A stretch of 64,000 nucleotides of DNA from Desulfarculus sp. (GTDB lineage: Bacteria; Desulfobacterota; Desulfarculia; Desulfarculales; Desulfarculaceae): assembly GCA_003605055.1 (NCBI GenBank), contig QZKP01000006.1:30667-94666 (forward strand), written 5' to 3'. The translations under genes and the position numbers were made by a program. The first letter of the stretch is position 1; the number at the start of each line of letters is the position of its first letter. The notes beneath the pieces were generated by a model, which ran no database searches, was not told the origin of the DNA, and worked only from the letters and a program-made list of their open reading frames with translations. Below are positions 51,325 through 59,843 of this stretch, piece after piece.

Positions 51325-53967
51325 ATGAGGAAATACTGGCTGGTACTGGCAGTGTCCTTGATCTGTTTGGCTCCGGCCGCGGCTCAAGCCGCCCAGGCCC
51401 TGAAGGTGGCGGTGTTCCCCTTCCATGTCTTCAGCCGGGAGCCTTTGAACCAGTTGCGCACCGGCGTGCAGGAGATGATCAAGAGCCGCCTGACGGCCCA
51501 GGGCGTGGTGGTGATACCCACCGAGGACGTGAACCGCGCGGTGGCCGCCGAGGGCAAGCCCCTGGACCTGAGCCTGACCCGCAAGCTGGCCGGCCGCCTG
51601 GGGGCGGATTTTGCCATCACCGGCTCCCTGACCAAGATCGGCAACCGGGTGTCCCTGGACGCCAAGGTGCTGGACGTCATGGGCATGCAGCGGCCCCAGT
51701 CGGTGTTCATCGAGGGGGCGGGGCTGGAATCCCTGCCGGGTCTGGCCGAGCGCATCTCCCGCGAGCTGGCCGTGCGGGTCAGCGGCCGGGAGAAGGTGGC
51801 CTCCATCCAGGTCAAGGGCAACCGGCGCATCGAGGCCGAGGCCATCAAGAGCGCCATCAAGAGCAAGGAGGGCGGCATCTTCTCGCCCCTGCTGCTGGAC
51901 GATGACCTGCGGGCGGTCTGGAAGATGGGCTACTTTGACGACGTGAAGATCACCAGCGCCGACGGGCCCAGCGGCAAGGTGGTCACCATCCTAGTCAAGG
52001 AAAAGCCCACCGTGCGCGAGGTGCAGTTCACGGGCAACAAGGAGATAGAGGACAAGGACCTGCGCGACCAGATAGGCCTGAAGCGCTTCGCCGTCTTCCA
52101 GCCGGCGGCGGTCAAGGAGGCCGAGCAGAAGATACTGGCGGCCTACCGGGACAAGGGCTACTACGACGCCAAGGTGACCAGTCAGGTGATCACCCTGCCC
52201 CGGGGGGACATCGGGCTGAAGTTCACCATCATCGAGGGCCAGAAGGTGTTCGTCCAGACCATCCGCTTCCGGGGCAACAAGGCCTTCAGCGACGGCGACC
52301 TGCGGGGTCAGATGAGCATCCACGAGAAGGGCTGGCTGTCCTGGCTCCGGGACGACCACATCCTGGAGATGGCCAAGCTGGAGCAGGACGTCCAGAAGCT
52401 CAACGACTTCTACTACAATAATGGCTACATGGAGGCCCGCGTCGGCAAGCCGGAGATCACCCGGGAGGCCGATGGCCTGAAGGTGACCATCAACATCAAA
52501 GAGGGCCCCCGTTTCAAGATCGGCGCCATCTCGGTCAGCGGCCAGATGGTGATCCCCCAGAAGGACACCCTGGGCCTGCTCAAGACCAAGGCCGGGCAGT
52601 GGTACAACCGCGACCTGTTGCGTCAGGACATGGCCACCCTGCAGAACCTTTACGCCGAGCGGGGCTTCGCCTACGCCACCGTGCGCCCCCAGGTGCGTCA
52701 GGATATGAAGAAAAAGACGGTGGCTATCAACTTCGACGTGGTCAAGGGCAACAAGATTTACTTTGACCGCATCATCATCACCGGCAACACCCGCACCCGC
52801 GACAAGGTGATCCGCCGCGAGCTGGCCGTGGCCGAGGGCGATCTGTTCTCCGCGGCGGCCCTGCGCTCGGCCAATATGCGCCTGAACCGGCTCAACTACT
52901 TCGATGACATCCACATCACGCCCGGCAAGGGCAGCCGGCCCGACACCATGAACATCAACATAAACGTCAAGGAGAAGCGGACCGGGCAGGTCTCCTTCGG
53001 CGCCGGCTTCAGCACCCAGGACTCCTTCATGGTCATGGGCCAGGTCAGCGAGTCCAACCTTTTCGGCACCGGCGACCAGTTGATGCTGCGGGCCACCCTG
53101 GGCGGCAAGGCCACCCGCTACACCCTGAGCTTCACCGAGCCCTGGTTGTTTGACCGGCCCATCAGCGCCGGCGTGGACATCTACGACTGGGAGCGGGAGT
53201 ACCTGCAGTACACCAAGGAGGCCCTGGGCTTCCGCCTGCGTTTCGGCTTCCCCACCCCCTATGCCTATACCCGCACCTACTTGTACTACAAGTTGGAGCA
53301 GGCCGAGATTTCCAACATCAGCTCCACCGCCTCGCGGCTGGTGCGCGAGCAGTTGGGCACCCACACCACCAGCAGCGTCAAGGGCATCCTGCGCCGCGAC
53401 AGCCGCGACCACACCTTTTTGACCACCCGCGGCTCGGACAATAACTTCAGCGTGGAATGGGCGGGCAGCCCCTTGGGAGGCAGCAACGCCTTTATCAAGG
53501 CCATAGCCTCCACGGGGTGGTACTTCCCCCTGTTCTGGGGTACGGTGTTCGTGGCCCACGGCGAGATGGGCTGGATGACCGGGCACTCCGGCGGCGAGCT
53601 GCCCATATACGAGAAGTTCTTCCTGGGCGGCATCAACACCCTGCGGGGCTACTCCTATCAGTCGGTGAGCCCCCGGGACAGTAACGGCGACCTCATCGGC
53701 GGCGAGCGCATGGCGGTGGTCAACCTGGAATACCGCTTCCCGCTGGTGAAGAAGGCGGGTATCATCGGCGTGATCTTCTACGACACCGGCAACTCCTGGA
53801 CCGCCGATGAGGGCTACGACTTCGGCAACCTGCGCAAGAGCGTCGGCGCCGGCGTGCGCTGGATGTCGCCCATGGGCCCCCTGCGCCTGGAGTACGGCTA
53901 TGTTTTAGACCCCCAGCCGGGCGACGACACCTCCAACTGGGAGTTCACCATAGGAAGTTTGTTCTAA
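51325..53967 (+). CDS. bamA: Outer-membrane assembly factor BamA with an extra N-terminal domain
   Basis: An 880-residue Omp85 protein. Signal peptide to about residue 24 (MRKYWLVLAVSLICLAPAAA). Residues about 26-155 (LKVAVFPFHVFSREPLNQL, VVVIPTEDVNRAV, GADFAITGSLTKIGNRVSLD) form a domain resembling TolB-N/CsgG/FlgO-like folds, not usual in E. coli BamA. POTRA repeats run from about 157 (KVASIQVKGNRRI) to about 550, then the 16-strand barrel, with LRGY near 772 in place of the VRGF lid motif and the C-terminal Phe signature (FTIGSLF). ATG at 51325 has GAGG about 6 bases upstream. It lies 31 bp after lolD. Confidence 0.93.
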   Translation: MRKYWLVLAVSLICLAPAAAQAAQALKVAVFPFHVFSREPLNQLRTGVQEMIKSRLTAQGVVVIPTEDVNRAVAAEGKPLDLSLTRKLAGRLGADFAITGSLTKIGNRVSLDAKVLDVMGMQRPQSVFIEGAGLESLPGLAERISRELAVRVSGREKVASIQVKGNRRIEAEAIKSAIKSKEGGIFSPLLLDDDLRAVWKMGYFDDVKITSADGPSGKVVTILVKEKPTVREVQFTGNKEIEDKDLRDQIGLKRFAVFQPAAVKEAEQKILAAYRDKGYYDAKVTSQVITLPRGDIGLKFTIIEGQKVFVQTIRFRGNKAFSDGDLRGQMSIHEKGWLSWLRDDHILEMAKLEQDVQKLNDFYYNNGYMEARVGKPEITREADGLKVTINIKEGPRFKIGAISVSGQMVIPQKDTLGLLKTKAGQWYNRDLLRQDMATLQNLYAERGFAYATVRPQVRQDMKKKTVAINFDVVKGNKIYFDRIIITGNTRTRDKVIRRELAVAEGDLFSAAALRSANMRLNRLNYFDDIHITPGKGSRPDTMNININVKEKRTGQVSFGAGFSTQDSFMVMGQVSESNLFGTGDQLMLRATLGGKATRYTLSFTEPWLFDRPISAGVDIYDWEREYLQYTKEALGFRLRFGFPTPYAYTRTYLYYKLEQAEISNISSTASRLVREQLGTHTTSSVKGILRRDSRDHTFLTTRGSDNNFSVEWAGSPLGGSNAFIKAIASTGWYFPLFWGTVFVAHGEMGWMTGHSGGELPIYEKFFLGGINTLRGYSYQSVSPRDSNGDLIGGERMAVVNLEYRFPLVKKAGIIGVIFYDTGNSWTADEGYDFGNLRKSVGAGVRWMSPMGPLRLEYGYVLDPQPGDDTSNWEFTIGSLF

Positions 53968-54000
53968 TCCCCTGTCCTAGGGGCTATCGGGAGACAGCCT

Positions 54001-54531
54001 ATGCTTAGACATGCACGCGCGTGGTTTTTGGCCTGCCTGGCCTTGTTGCTGCTATCGGCCTGGACGGCGCCCCCCGCAGCCTGGGCCGCGGACAAGATCG
54101 GCGTGGTGAACATGGACCAGGCGGTCAACGAGTGCAAGCAAGGCAAGCGGGCTCAAGCCGAGCTGCGGCGCAAGGCCTCCAAGCTGGAGGCGGAGTTGAA
54201 GCAGTTGGGCGCCGAGGTGGCCGAGCTGCGCAAGGACCTGGAAAACACCGCCATGCTGCTCAAGCCCGAGGCCAAGCTGGCCAAGGAGCGCGAGTTCGAG
54301 CGCAAGGCCCGCCGCTTCAACGACCGCAAGCGCGACGCCAGCCAGGAGATGCGCGAGGCCCAACGGGACTCCTTCTCGCCGATCCTGCAGCGCATGAGCG
54401 ACATCATCCGGCGGATCGGGGCCAAGAGCGGCTATGTGCTGATCACCGAGTCCCGGACGGCTCTGTACTACCCCAAAAGCTCGGATATAACGCTCGAGGT
54501 CATAGCTGCCTACGACAAGCAATACCCCTAA
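54001..54531 (+). CDS. skp: Periplasmic chaperone OmpH/Skp
   Basis: A 176-residue OmpH-family chaperone. Signal peptide [20 protein letters not shown] to AWA (about 29), then [18 protein letters not shown] and a long charged coiled coil (about 50-140) forming the tentacles that hold unfolded outer-membrane proteins for BamA. It begins 33 bp after bamA and 10 bp before lpxD, the usual bamA-skp-lpxD order. Confidence 0.9.
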   Translation: MLRHARAWFLACLALLLLSAWTAPPAAWAADKIGVVNMDQAVNECKQGKRAQAELRRKASKLEAELKQLGAEVAELRKDLENTAMLLKPEAKLAKEREFERKARRFNDRKRDASQEMREAQRDSFSPILQRMSDIIRRIGAKSGYVLITESRTALYYPKSSDITLEVIAAYDKQYP

Positions 54532-54541
54532 GGAACGCGGC

Positions 54542-55567
54542 ATGCAGCTTAGCCTGGGCCAACTGGCCCAGTTGGTGGGCGGCGCCTTGGAAGGCCCGGC
54601 CGAGCGCATGGTCTCGGGCATCAAGGGCATCAATGAAGCCGACCCCAGCGACGTAACCTTCCTGGCCAACCCCAAGTACGCCCCGGCTCTGGCCCAGACC
54701 AGGGCCGGCGTGGTGCTGGTTAGCCAGGAGCAGCTGGTGCCGGCGGGCCTGGCCGTGATCCGGGTGAAGAACCCCTATCTGGCCTACGCCCAGCTCTTGA
54801 CCGAGGCCACCAGGCGGCCCTACCAGCCCCTGGGGGTGCATCCGCGGGCGGTGGTGGAGGACTCGGCCCGGCTGGGGGCGGACTGCTCGGTACACGCCCT
54901 GGCCTACGTGGGGCCTGAGGTGGAGCTGGGCCCGCGGGTGGTGCTGCACCCCGGGGTGTACCTGGGCGCCGGGGTGCGGGTGGGCGAGGACACGGTGCTG
55001 CACCCCAACGTGGTGGTCTATCACGGCTGCCTCATCGGCCGGCGCTGCATCATCCACGCAGGCACGGTCATCGGCTCCGACGGCTACGGCTTCGTGCCCG
55101 ACGGCCGGCGGCACTTCAAGATACCCCAGGTGGGCATCGTGCAGATAGACGACGACGTGGAGCTGGGCGCCTCCAACACCGTGGACCGGGCCGCCACCGG
55201 TCGCACCTGGATCCAGAGCGGGGTCAAGACGGACAACATGGTGCACATCGCCCACAACTGCGTGATCGGCGCCAACAGCCTGCTGGTGGCCCAGGTGGGC
55301 ATCAGCGGCTCCACCACCCTGGGCCAGAACGTGGTGCTGGGCGGCCAGGTGGGCGTGGCCGGCCACCTGAAGCTGGGCGAGGGGGCCATGGTGGGCGGCG
55401 GCAGCGGGGTGGCCCAGGACCTGGAGCCGGGCGCGGTGGTCAGCGGCTATCCGGTTATGCCCCACCGCCTCTGGCTGCGCACCCGCGGCCTGGTCAAGCG
55501 CCTGCCCGAGCTGTTCAAGCGGGTCAAGGACCTGGAGGCGCGGCTGGGCCAGGAACGGAAAGATTAA
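54542..55567 (+). CDS. lpxD: UDP-3-O-acylglucosamine N-acyltransferase
   Basis: A 341-residue LpxD: N-terminal uridine-binding domain ([19 protein letters not shown]), then a left-handed beta helix of hexapeptide repeats, with the catalytic His in [19 protein letters not shown] near residue 238, and a C-terminal helix ([16 protein letters not shown]). It adds the second acyl chain in lipid A synthesis. The acyl donor should be a 3-hydroxyacyl-ACP. Confidence 0.95.
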   Translation: MQLSLGQLAQLVGGALEGPAERMVSGIKGINEADPSDVTFLANPKYAPALAQTRAGVVLVSQEQLVPAGLAVIRVKNPYLAYAQLLTEATRRPYQPLGVHPRAVVEDSARLGADCSVHALAYVGPEVELGPRVVLHPGVYLGAGVRVGEDTVLHPNVVVYHGCLIGRRCIIHAGTVIGSDGYGFVPDGRRHFKIPQVGIVQIDDDVELGASNTVDRAATGRTWIQSGVKTDNMVHIAHNCVIGANSLLVAQVGISGSTTLGQNVVLGGQVGVAGHLKLGEGAMVGGGSGVAQDLEPGAVVSGYPVMPHRLWLRTRGLVKRLPELFKRVKDLEARLGQERKD

Positions 55568-55582
55568 CCAAGGAGCGGCGCA

Positions 55583-56029
55583 ATGCCTCAAGGCGTCAAG
55601 GATCTGCAAGAGATATTCAAGCTGCTGCCCCACCGCTATCCCTTTTTGCTGGTGGACCGGGTGCTGGAGATCAAGCCGCCGGAGTATGTCAAAGCCCTGA
55701 AGAACGTCACCTTCAACGAGGCTTTTTTCCAGGGACACTTCCCGGGCCAGCCGGTGATGCCCGGGGTGCTGGTCATCGAGGCCCTGGCCCAGGCCGGCGG
55801 CATCCTGGCCTACGAGTCCGCTCCCGAGGCGCAAGGCCGGCTCTTCTTTTTCCTGGGCATGGACAAGGTCAAGTTCCGGCGCCCGGTGGTGCCGGGCGAC
55901 CAACTTATCTTGGAGTTGACCGCCCTGCACCGCTCCAGCCGGGCCTGGAAGATGGCCGGCAAGGCCTTCGTGGAGGGCCAGTTGGCCGTGGAGGCCGAGC
56001 TCACCGCGGCCATCGCCCCAGCCGCCTGA
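55583..56029 (+). CDS. fabZ: 3-hydroxyacyl-ACP dehydratase FabZ
   Basis: A 148-residue hot-dog dehydratase. LLPHRYPFLLVDRVLE holds the catalytic His, and HFPGQPVMPGVLVIEALAQ holds the Glu on the hot-dog helix. It competes with LpxA/LpxD for 3-hydroxyacyl-ACP, and the classic lpxD-fabZ-lpxA order is kept. AGGAGCGG precedes the ATG. Confidence 0.95.
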   Translation: MPQGVKDLQEIFKLLPHRYPFLLVDRVLEIKPPEYVKALKNVTFNEAFFQGHFPGQPVMPGVLVIEALAQAGGILAYESAPEAQGRLFFFLGMDKVKFRRPVVPGDQLILELTALHRSSRAWKMAGKAFVEGQLAVEAELTAAIAPAA

Positions 56030-56074
56030 CCCCGACCTTCCAACTTATGTCGGCAACACAGTAGAGAGAACCTG

Positions 56075-56854
56075 ATGAGCACTAATATCCACCCCACCGC
56101 CTTGATACACCCCAGCGCCGAACTGGCCCCGGACGTGCAGGTGGACGCCTACGCCTATATCGGTCCGGAGGTGAAGATCGGCCCGGGCTCCCGCGTGGAC
56201 CACCACGCCTCGGTGGACCGCCTGACCACCATTGGCGCCGGCTGCCATCTGTGGCCCTTCGCCTCGGTGGGCACCGATCCCCAGGACTTGAAGTACAAGG
56301 GCGAGCGCACCACCCTGGTCATCGGCGACGGGGTCATGATTCGCGAATTCACCACCGTCAACCGGGGCACCGTGGAGGGCGGCGGGGTCACCCAGGTGGG
56401 CGACGGCTGCCTGCTGATGGCCTACGCCCACGTGGCCCACGACTGCCACCTGGGCCGCGAGGTGATCATGGCCAACTCCTGCAACCTGGCCGGCCACGTG
56501 GCCCTGGAGGACTACGTGGGCCTGGGCGGTCAGGTGGCGGTGCACCAGTTCACCCGCATCGGCCGCTACGCCTACGTGGGCGGCACCAGCGCGGTGGACA
56601 AGGACCTGCCCCCCTTCTGCCTGTGCGAGGGCAACCGGGCCGTGGCCCACGGGCTCAACGTGGTGGGGCTCAAGCGCCGCGGTTTCACCCCCGAGAGCAT
56701 GGAGGCCCTCAAGGCGGCCTACAAGATTATCTTCCGCACCCGCACCCCCCTGGCCAAGGCCATGGAGCAGGTGCGCGCGGAGGTGCCCGACACCCCGGAG
56801 GTGCGCTATCTGCTCGAGTTTATCCGGGGCTCCCAGCGGGGGGTGGCCCGCTAG
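56075..56854 (+). CDS. lpxA: UDP-N-acetylglucosamine O-acyltransferase
   Basis: A 259-residue LpxA: hexapeptide beta helix from residue 5 (IHPTALIHPSAELAPDVQVD), catalytic His in MAYAHVAHDCHLGREV near 122, and a C-terminal helical domain (RRGFTPESMEALKAAYKII). It catalyses the first step of lipid A synthesis. The sugar acceptor could be UDP-GlcNAc or the 3-amino analogue, given the Gfo/Idh gene downstream. 46 bp after fabZ. Confidence 0.95.
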   Translation: MSTNIHPTALIHPSAELAPDVQVDAYAYIGPEVKIGPGSRVDHHASVDRLTTIGAGCHLWPFASVGTDPQDLKYKGERTTLVIGDGVMIREFTTVNRGTVEGGGVTQVGDGCLLMAYAHVAHDCHLGREVIMANSCNLAGHVALEDYVGLGGQVAVHQFTRIGRYAYVGGTSAVDKDLPPFCLCEGNRAVAHGLNVVGLKRRGFTPESMEALKAAYKIIFRTRTPLAKAMEQVRAEVPDTPEVRYLLEFIRGSQRGVAR

Positions 56855-56864
56855 CGGCTGAGCC

Positions 56865-57689
56865 ATGCCTGAGCGCGCCATAGGCATCATCGCCGGCAAA
56901 AGCCAGTTTCCCATCCTGGTGGCCCGGGCGGCCCGGGCCCGGGGCCTGCGCGTGGTGGCCGTGGCCCACAAGGGCGAGACCCTGCCCGAGTTGGAGGCCG
57001 AGGTGGACCAGATCACCTGGGTGCAGTTGGGCCAGTTGGGCAAGCTGATCAAGGCCTTTCAGCAGGCCGGCGTGACCCAGGCGGTGATGGCCGGCGGAGT
57101 CACCAAGACCCGCATGTTCGCCGACGTGCGGCCGGACCTGAAGGCCCTGGGCCTCCTGGGCAATATCCGCCACCTGGCCGATGACGGCATCCTGCGCACC
57201 CTGGCCGACTACCTGGGCGCGCAGGGCATAGCCGTGCTGCCCAGTCATCACCTGCTGCCCGAGCTTTTGGCCCAGGAGGGCCTCTACACCCGCCGCGGCC
57301 CCAGCGCCGAGGAGCAGGCCGACGCCGAGCTGGGCTGGGCCGTGGCCGGCGAGCTGGGCCGCCTGGACATCGGCCAGTGCGTGGTCACCCGCGGCCGGGC
57401 GGTGGTGGCGGTGGAGGCCATCGAGGGCACCGACGCCTGCATCAAGCGCGGCGGGGAGCTGGCCCGGGAAAAGGCGGTGGTGGTCAAGCGCTGCAAGCCC
57501 CGCCAGGACGAGCGCTTCGACCTGCCCAGCGTGGGCGCGGGCACTGTCGAGGTCATGGCCGCCTGCCAGGCCTCCTGCCTGGTGGTGGAGGCCGGCCGCA
57601 CCCTGTTCTTCGACCGGGAGCGCGCGGTGGAGATAGCCCAGCGGGCCGGGATCTGCATCCTGGGCCGGGCCGGGGAGGGGCCGCGGTGA
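56865..57689 (+). CDS. lpxI: UDP-2,3-diacylglucosamine diphosphatase, LpxI type
   Basis: A 274-residue LpxI (formerly DUF1009): N-terminal domain IGIIAGKSQFPILVARAARA with VMAGGVTKTRMFADVRPD, and a C-terminal domain with VVTRGRAVVAVEAIEGTDA and KRCKPRQDERFDLPSVG. It replaces LpxH found in gamma- and betaproteobacteria and makes lipid X. Starts 11 bp after lpxA and overlaps the next gene (GTGA). Confidence 0.93.
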   Translation: MPERAIGIIAGKSQFPILVARAARARGLRVVAVAHKGETLPELEAEVDQITWVQLGQLGKLIKAFQQAGVTQAVMAGGVTKTRMFADVRPDLKALGLLGNIRHLADDGILRTLADYLGAQGIAVLPSHHLLPELLAQEGLYTRRGPSAEEQADAELGWAVAGELGRLDIGQCVVTRGRAVVAVEAIEGTDACIKRGGELAREKAVVVKRCKPRQDERFDLPSVGAGTVEVMAACQASCLVVEAGRTLFFDRERAVEIAQRAGICILGRAGEGPR

Positions 57690-58696
57690 GCGCCGGGGCG
57701 GTGAAGGTGGCCGTGGTGGGCGTGGGCTATCTGGGCTCCTTCCACGCCGAGAAGCTGGCCCGCCTGCCCGAGGCCGAGCTGGTGGCGGTGGTGGACAGCG
57801 ACCCGGCCAAGGCCGAGAAGCTGGCCCGCGCCCTGGGCTGCCGGGGCACGGGCGACCACCGGGAGCTGCTGGGCCAGGTGCAGGCGGTGAGCGTGGTCAC
57901 GCCCACGGTCAGCCACTTCAGCGTGGCCCGAGACTTTCTAGCCGCCGGTGCGGACGTGCTCTGCGAAAAGCCCATGACCAACTCCCTGGAGGAGGCCGAC
58001 CATCTCATCGCCCTGGCCGCCGAGCAAGGCCGCATCCTGCAGGTGGGCCACCTGGAGCGTTTCAACCCGGCGGTGGAGGGGATGTTCGCCCGCGCCGGCC
58101 GGCCGATGTTCATCGAGTGCAACCGCATCGCGCCCTTCAAGGCCCGGGCCACGGACGTGGACGTGGTGCTGGATTTGATGATCCACGACCTGGACATCAT
58201 CCTGGCCCTGGTGAACGAGGAGCCCGCGGAGATTCGGGCCAAGGGCGTGCCTGTGCTGGGCCCCCACGCCGACCTGGTCAACGCCCGCCTGGAGTTCCCG
58301 GGCGGCTGCGTGGCCAACATCACCGCCAGCCGCCTGGCGCTCAAGGACGAGCGCAAGATGCGCCTGTTCCAGCCCGACGCCTATCTTTCGCTGGATTTCA
58401 AGAAGCGCAAGCTGCTGGTGGTCAGCGGCGTGGAGTACCGGCCCGGCGGCGTGCCCAAGGTGAGCGCGGAAAGGCCCCGCTTCGCCAAGAGCGATCCCCT
58501 GGAGCGGGAGCTCAGGTCCTTCCTGGAGTGCGTGCAGCAGCGGCGGGCGCCCCGCGTGGACGGCGCCGCCGGCCGCCGGGCCCTGGCCTGCGCCCTGGCC
58601 GTGCGGGCCTGCGTTGAGCAGGGTCTCTGCCAGTACCAGGAGTTGCTGGACAAATCTCCGCGCTGGGTGGCGGCGCAGCCCCCCGAGGAAGGCTAG
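57686..58696 (+). CDS. Gfo/Idh/MocA oxidoreductase, possible UDP-GlcNAc 3-dehydrogenase (GnnA-like)
   Basis: A 336-residue NAD(P)-dependent oxidoreductase. VAVVGVGYLGSFHAEKLA is the Rossmann motif, DVLCEKPMTNS the conserved EKP box near residue 95, and MIHDLDIILALV the catalytic His/Asp region near 173. The GTG overlaps the lpxI stop, with GGAGGGG 5 bases away. Its place between lpxI and lpxB suggests a lipid A role; GnnA oxidises UDP-GlcNAc for making 3-amino lipid A, but no GnnB aminotransferase is next to it. A generic sugar dehydrogenase is the alternative. Confidence 0.8.
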   Translation: MSAGAVKVAVVGVGYLGSFHAEKLARLPEAELVAVVDSDPAKAEKLARALGCRGTGDHRELLGQVQAVSVVTPTVSHFSVARDFLAAGADVLCEKPMTNSLEEADHLIALAAEQGRILQVGHLERFNPAVEGMFARAGRPMFIECNRIAPFKARATDVDVVLDLMIHDLDIILALVNEEPAEIRAKGVPVLGPHADLVNARLEFPGGCVANITASRLALKDERKMRLFQPDAYLSLDFKKRKLLVVSGVEYRPGGVPKVSAERPRFAKSDPLERELRSFLECVQQRRAPRVDGAAGRRALACALAVRACVEQGLCQYQELLDKSPRWVAAQPPEEG

Positions 58697-58697
58697 C

Positions 58698-59843
58698 ATG
58701 GGCCAGGAGCCGCTAAGGGTGGTCCTGGTGGCCGGCGAGGCCAGCGGGGACCAGCACGGGGCCAAGCTGGTGCGCCAGCTCCGGGAGCTTTGCCCGGAGG
58801 CGGCCATCAGCGGCGTCGGCGGCCCGGCCCTGGAGGCGTCCGGCGTCCGGCTGCTGTACCGGGCCGAGGACCTGACCCTGGTGGGCTTTTCGGAGGTCCT
58901 GCCCAAGCTCAAGGTAATCCTGGGCGCCCTGAAGGGCATGAAGCGCCACCTGAAGGAGCAGCGGCCGGACCTGCTCATCCTGATCGACTTCCCGGATTTC
59001 AACTTCCGCCTGGGCAAGGCCGCCCGCCGCCTGGGCGTGCCGGTGCTGTACTACATCAGCCCCCAGGTCTGGGCCTGGCGAGCCAAACGGGCCCAGCAGA
59101 TGGCCGGCTTCGTGGACCATCTGGCCTGCGTGTTCCCCTTTGAGCAGCGATTCTTCCAGCTCAATGCCCCCATGCTGCCGCTGAGCTTCGTGGGCCACCC
59201 CCTGCTGGACGAGCCCGAGGAGTTCGACCCCCGCTCCCTGCCGGTGCCTCAGGATGCGGAGGTGATGGGGCTGTTGCCCGGCAGCCGCATGTCCGAGGTG
59301 CGCATGCTGTTGCCCATGATGCTGCAGGCGGCCAGGATCATGCGGGAGCAGCGGCCGGGCCTGCACTTCGTGCTGCCCCTGGCGCCGGGCCTGCCCCTGG
59401 CCAAGGTCCAGCCGCTGCTCAAGCGCCTGCCCTCGGGGACCACCGTGCTCACCGGCCTGGCCCCACAGGCCATGGCCCGGGCGAGAGCCCTGTTGGTCTG
59501 CTCGGGCACCGCCACCTTGCAGGCGGCGCTGGCCGGCACCCCCATGGTGGTGGTATACAAAACCGGAGGCTTTAATTATCGGGTGGCCCGCTCCCTGATC
59601 CGGGTGGAGCACATCGCCATGCCCAACCTCATCATCCAACGCCGCCTGGTCCCCGAGCTGATCCAGGAGACGGCGACTCCGGAGAAGCTGGCCGCCGAAG
59701 GGTTGCGCCTGTTGACCGACGAGGAGCGCCGCCAGCGGATGATCCAGGGCCTGCGGGACGTCCGCCTGCGCCTGGGCGGGCCCGGCGCCAGCCGCCGGGT
59801 GGCGGAGCTGGCCCTGTCCATGATGGAGAAAAAGCCCCGGTGA
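58698..59843 (+). CDS. lpxB: Lipid A disaccharide synthase
   Basis: A 381-residue GT-B glycosyltransferase (GT19). VLVAGEASGDQHGAKLV at the N-terminus, YYISPQVWAWRAKRAQQM near residue 118 and LLPGSRMSEV near 195 are LpxB hallmarks; the donor site has CSGTATLQAALAGTPMVVVYK. It joins lipid X and UDP-diacylglucosamine. GAGGAAGG precedes the ATG; the stop overlaps the msbA GTG. Confidence 0.95.
   Translation: MGQEPLRVVLVAGEASGDQHGAKLVRQLRELCPEAAISGVGGPALEASGVRLLYRAEDLTLVGFSEVLPKLKVILGALKGMKRHLKEQRPDLLILIDFPDFNFRLGKAARRLGVPVLYYISPQVWAWRAKRAQQMAGFVDHLACVFPFEQRFFQLNAPMLPLSFVGHPLLDEPEEFDPRSLPVPQDAEVMGLLPGSRMSEVRMLLPMMLQAARIMREQRPGLHFVLPLAPGLPLAKVQPLLKRLPSGTTVLTGLAPQAMARARALLVCSGTATLQAALAGTPMVVVYKTGGFNYRVARSLIRVEHIAMPNLIIQRRLVPELIQETATPEKLAAEGLRLLTDEERRQRMIQGLRDVRLRLGGPGASRRVAELALSMMEKKPR

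Noticed and set aside
51991..53586. 531-codon frame antisense to bamA
   Set aside because: Mirror of GC-rich codons with no start signal or motif; bamA is unequivocal.
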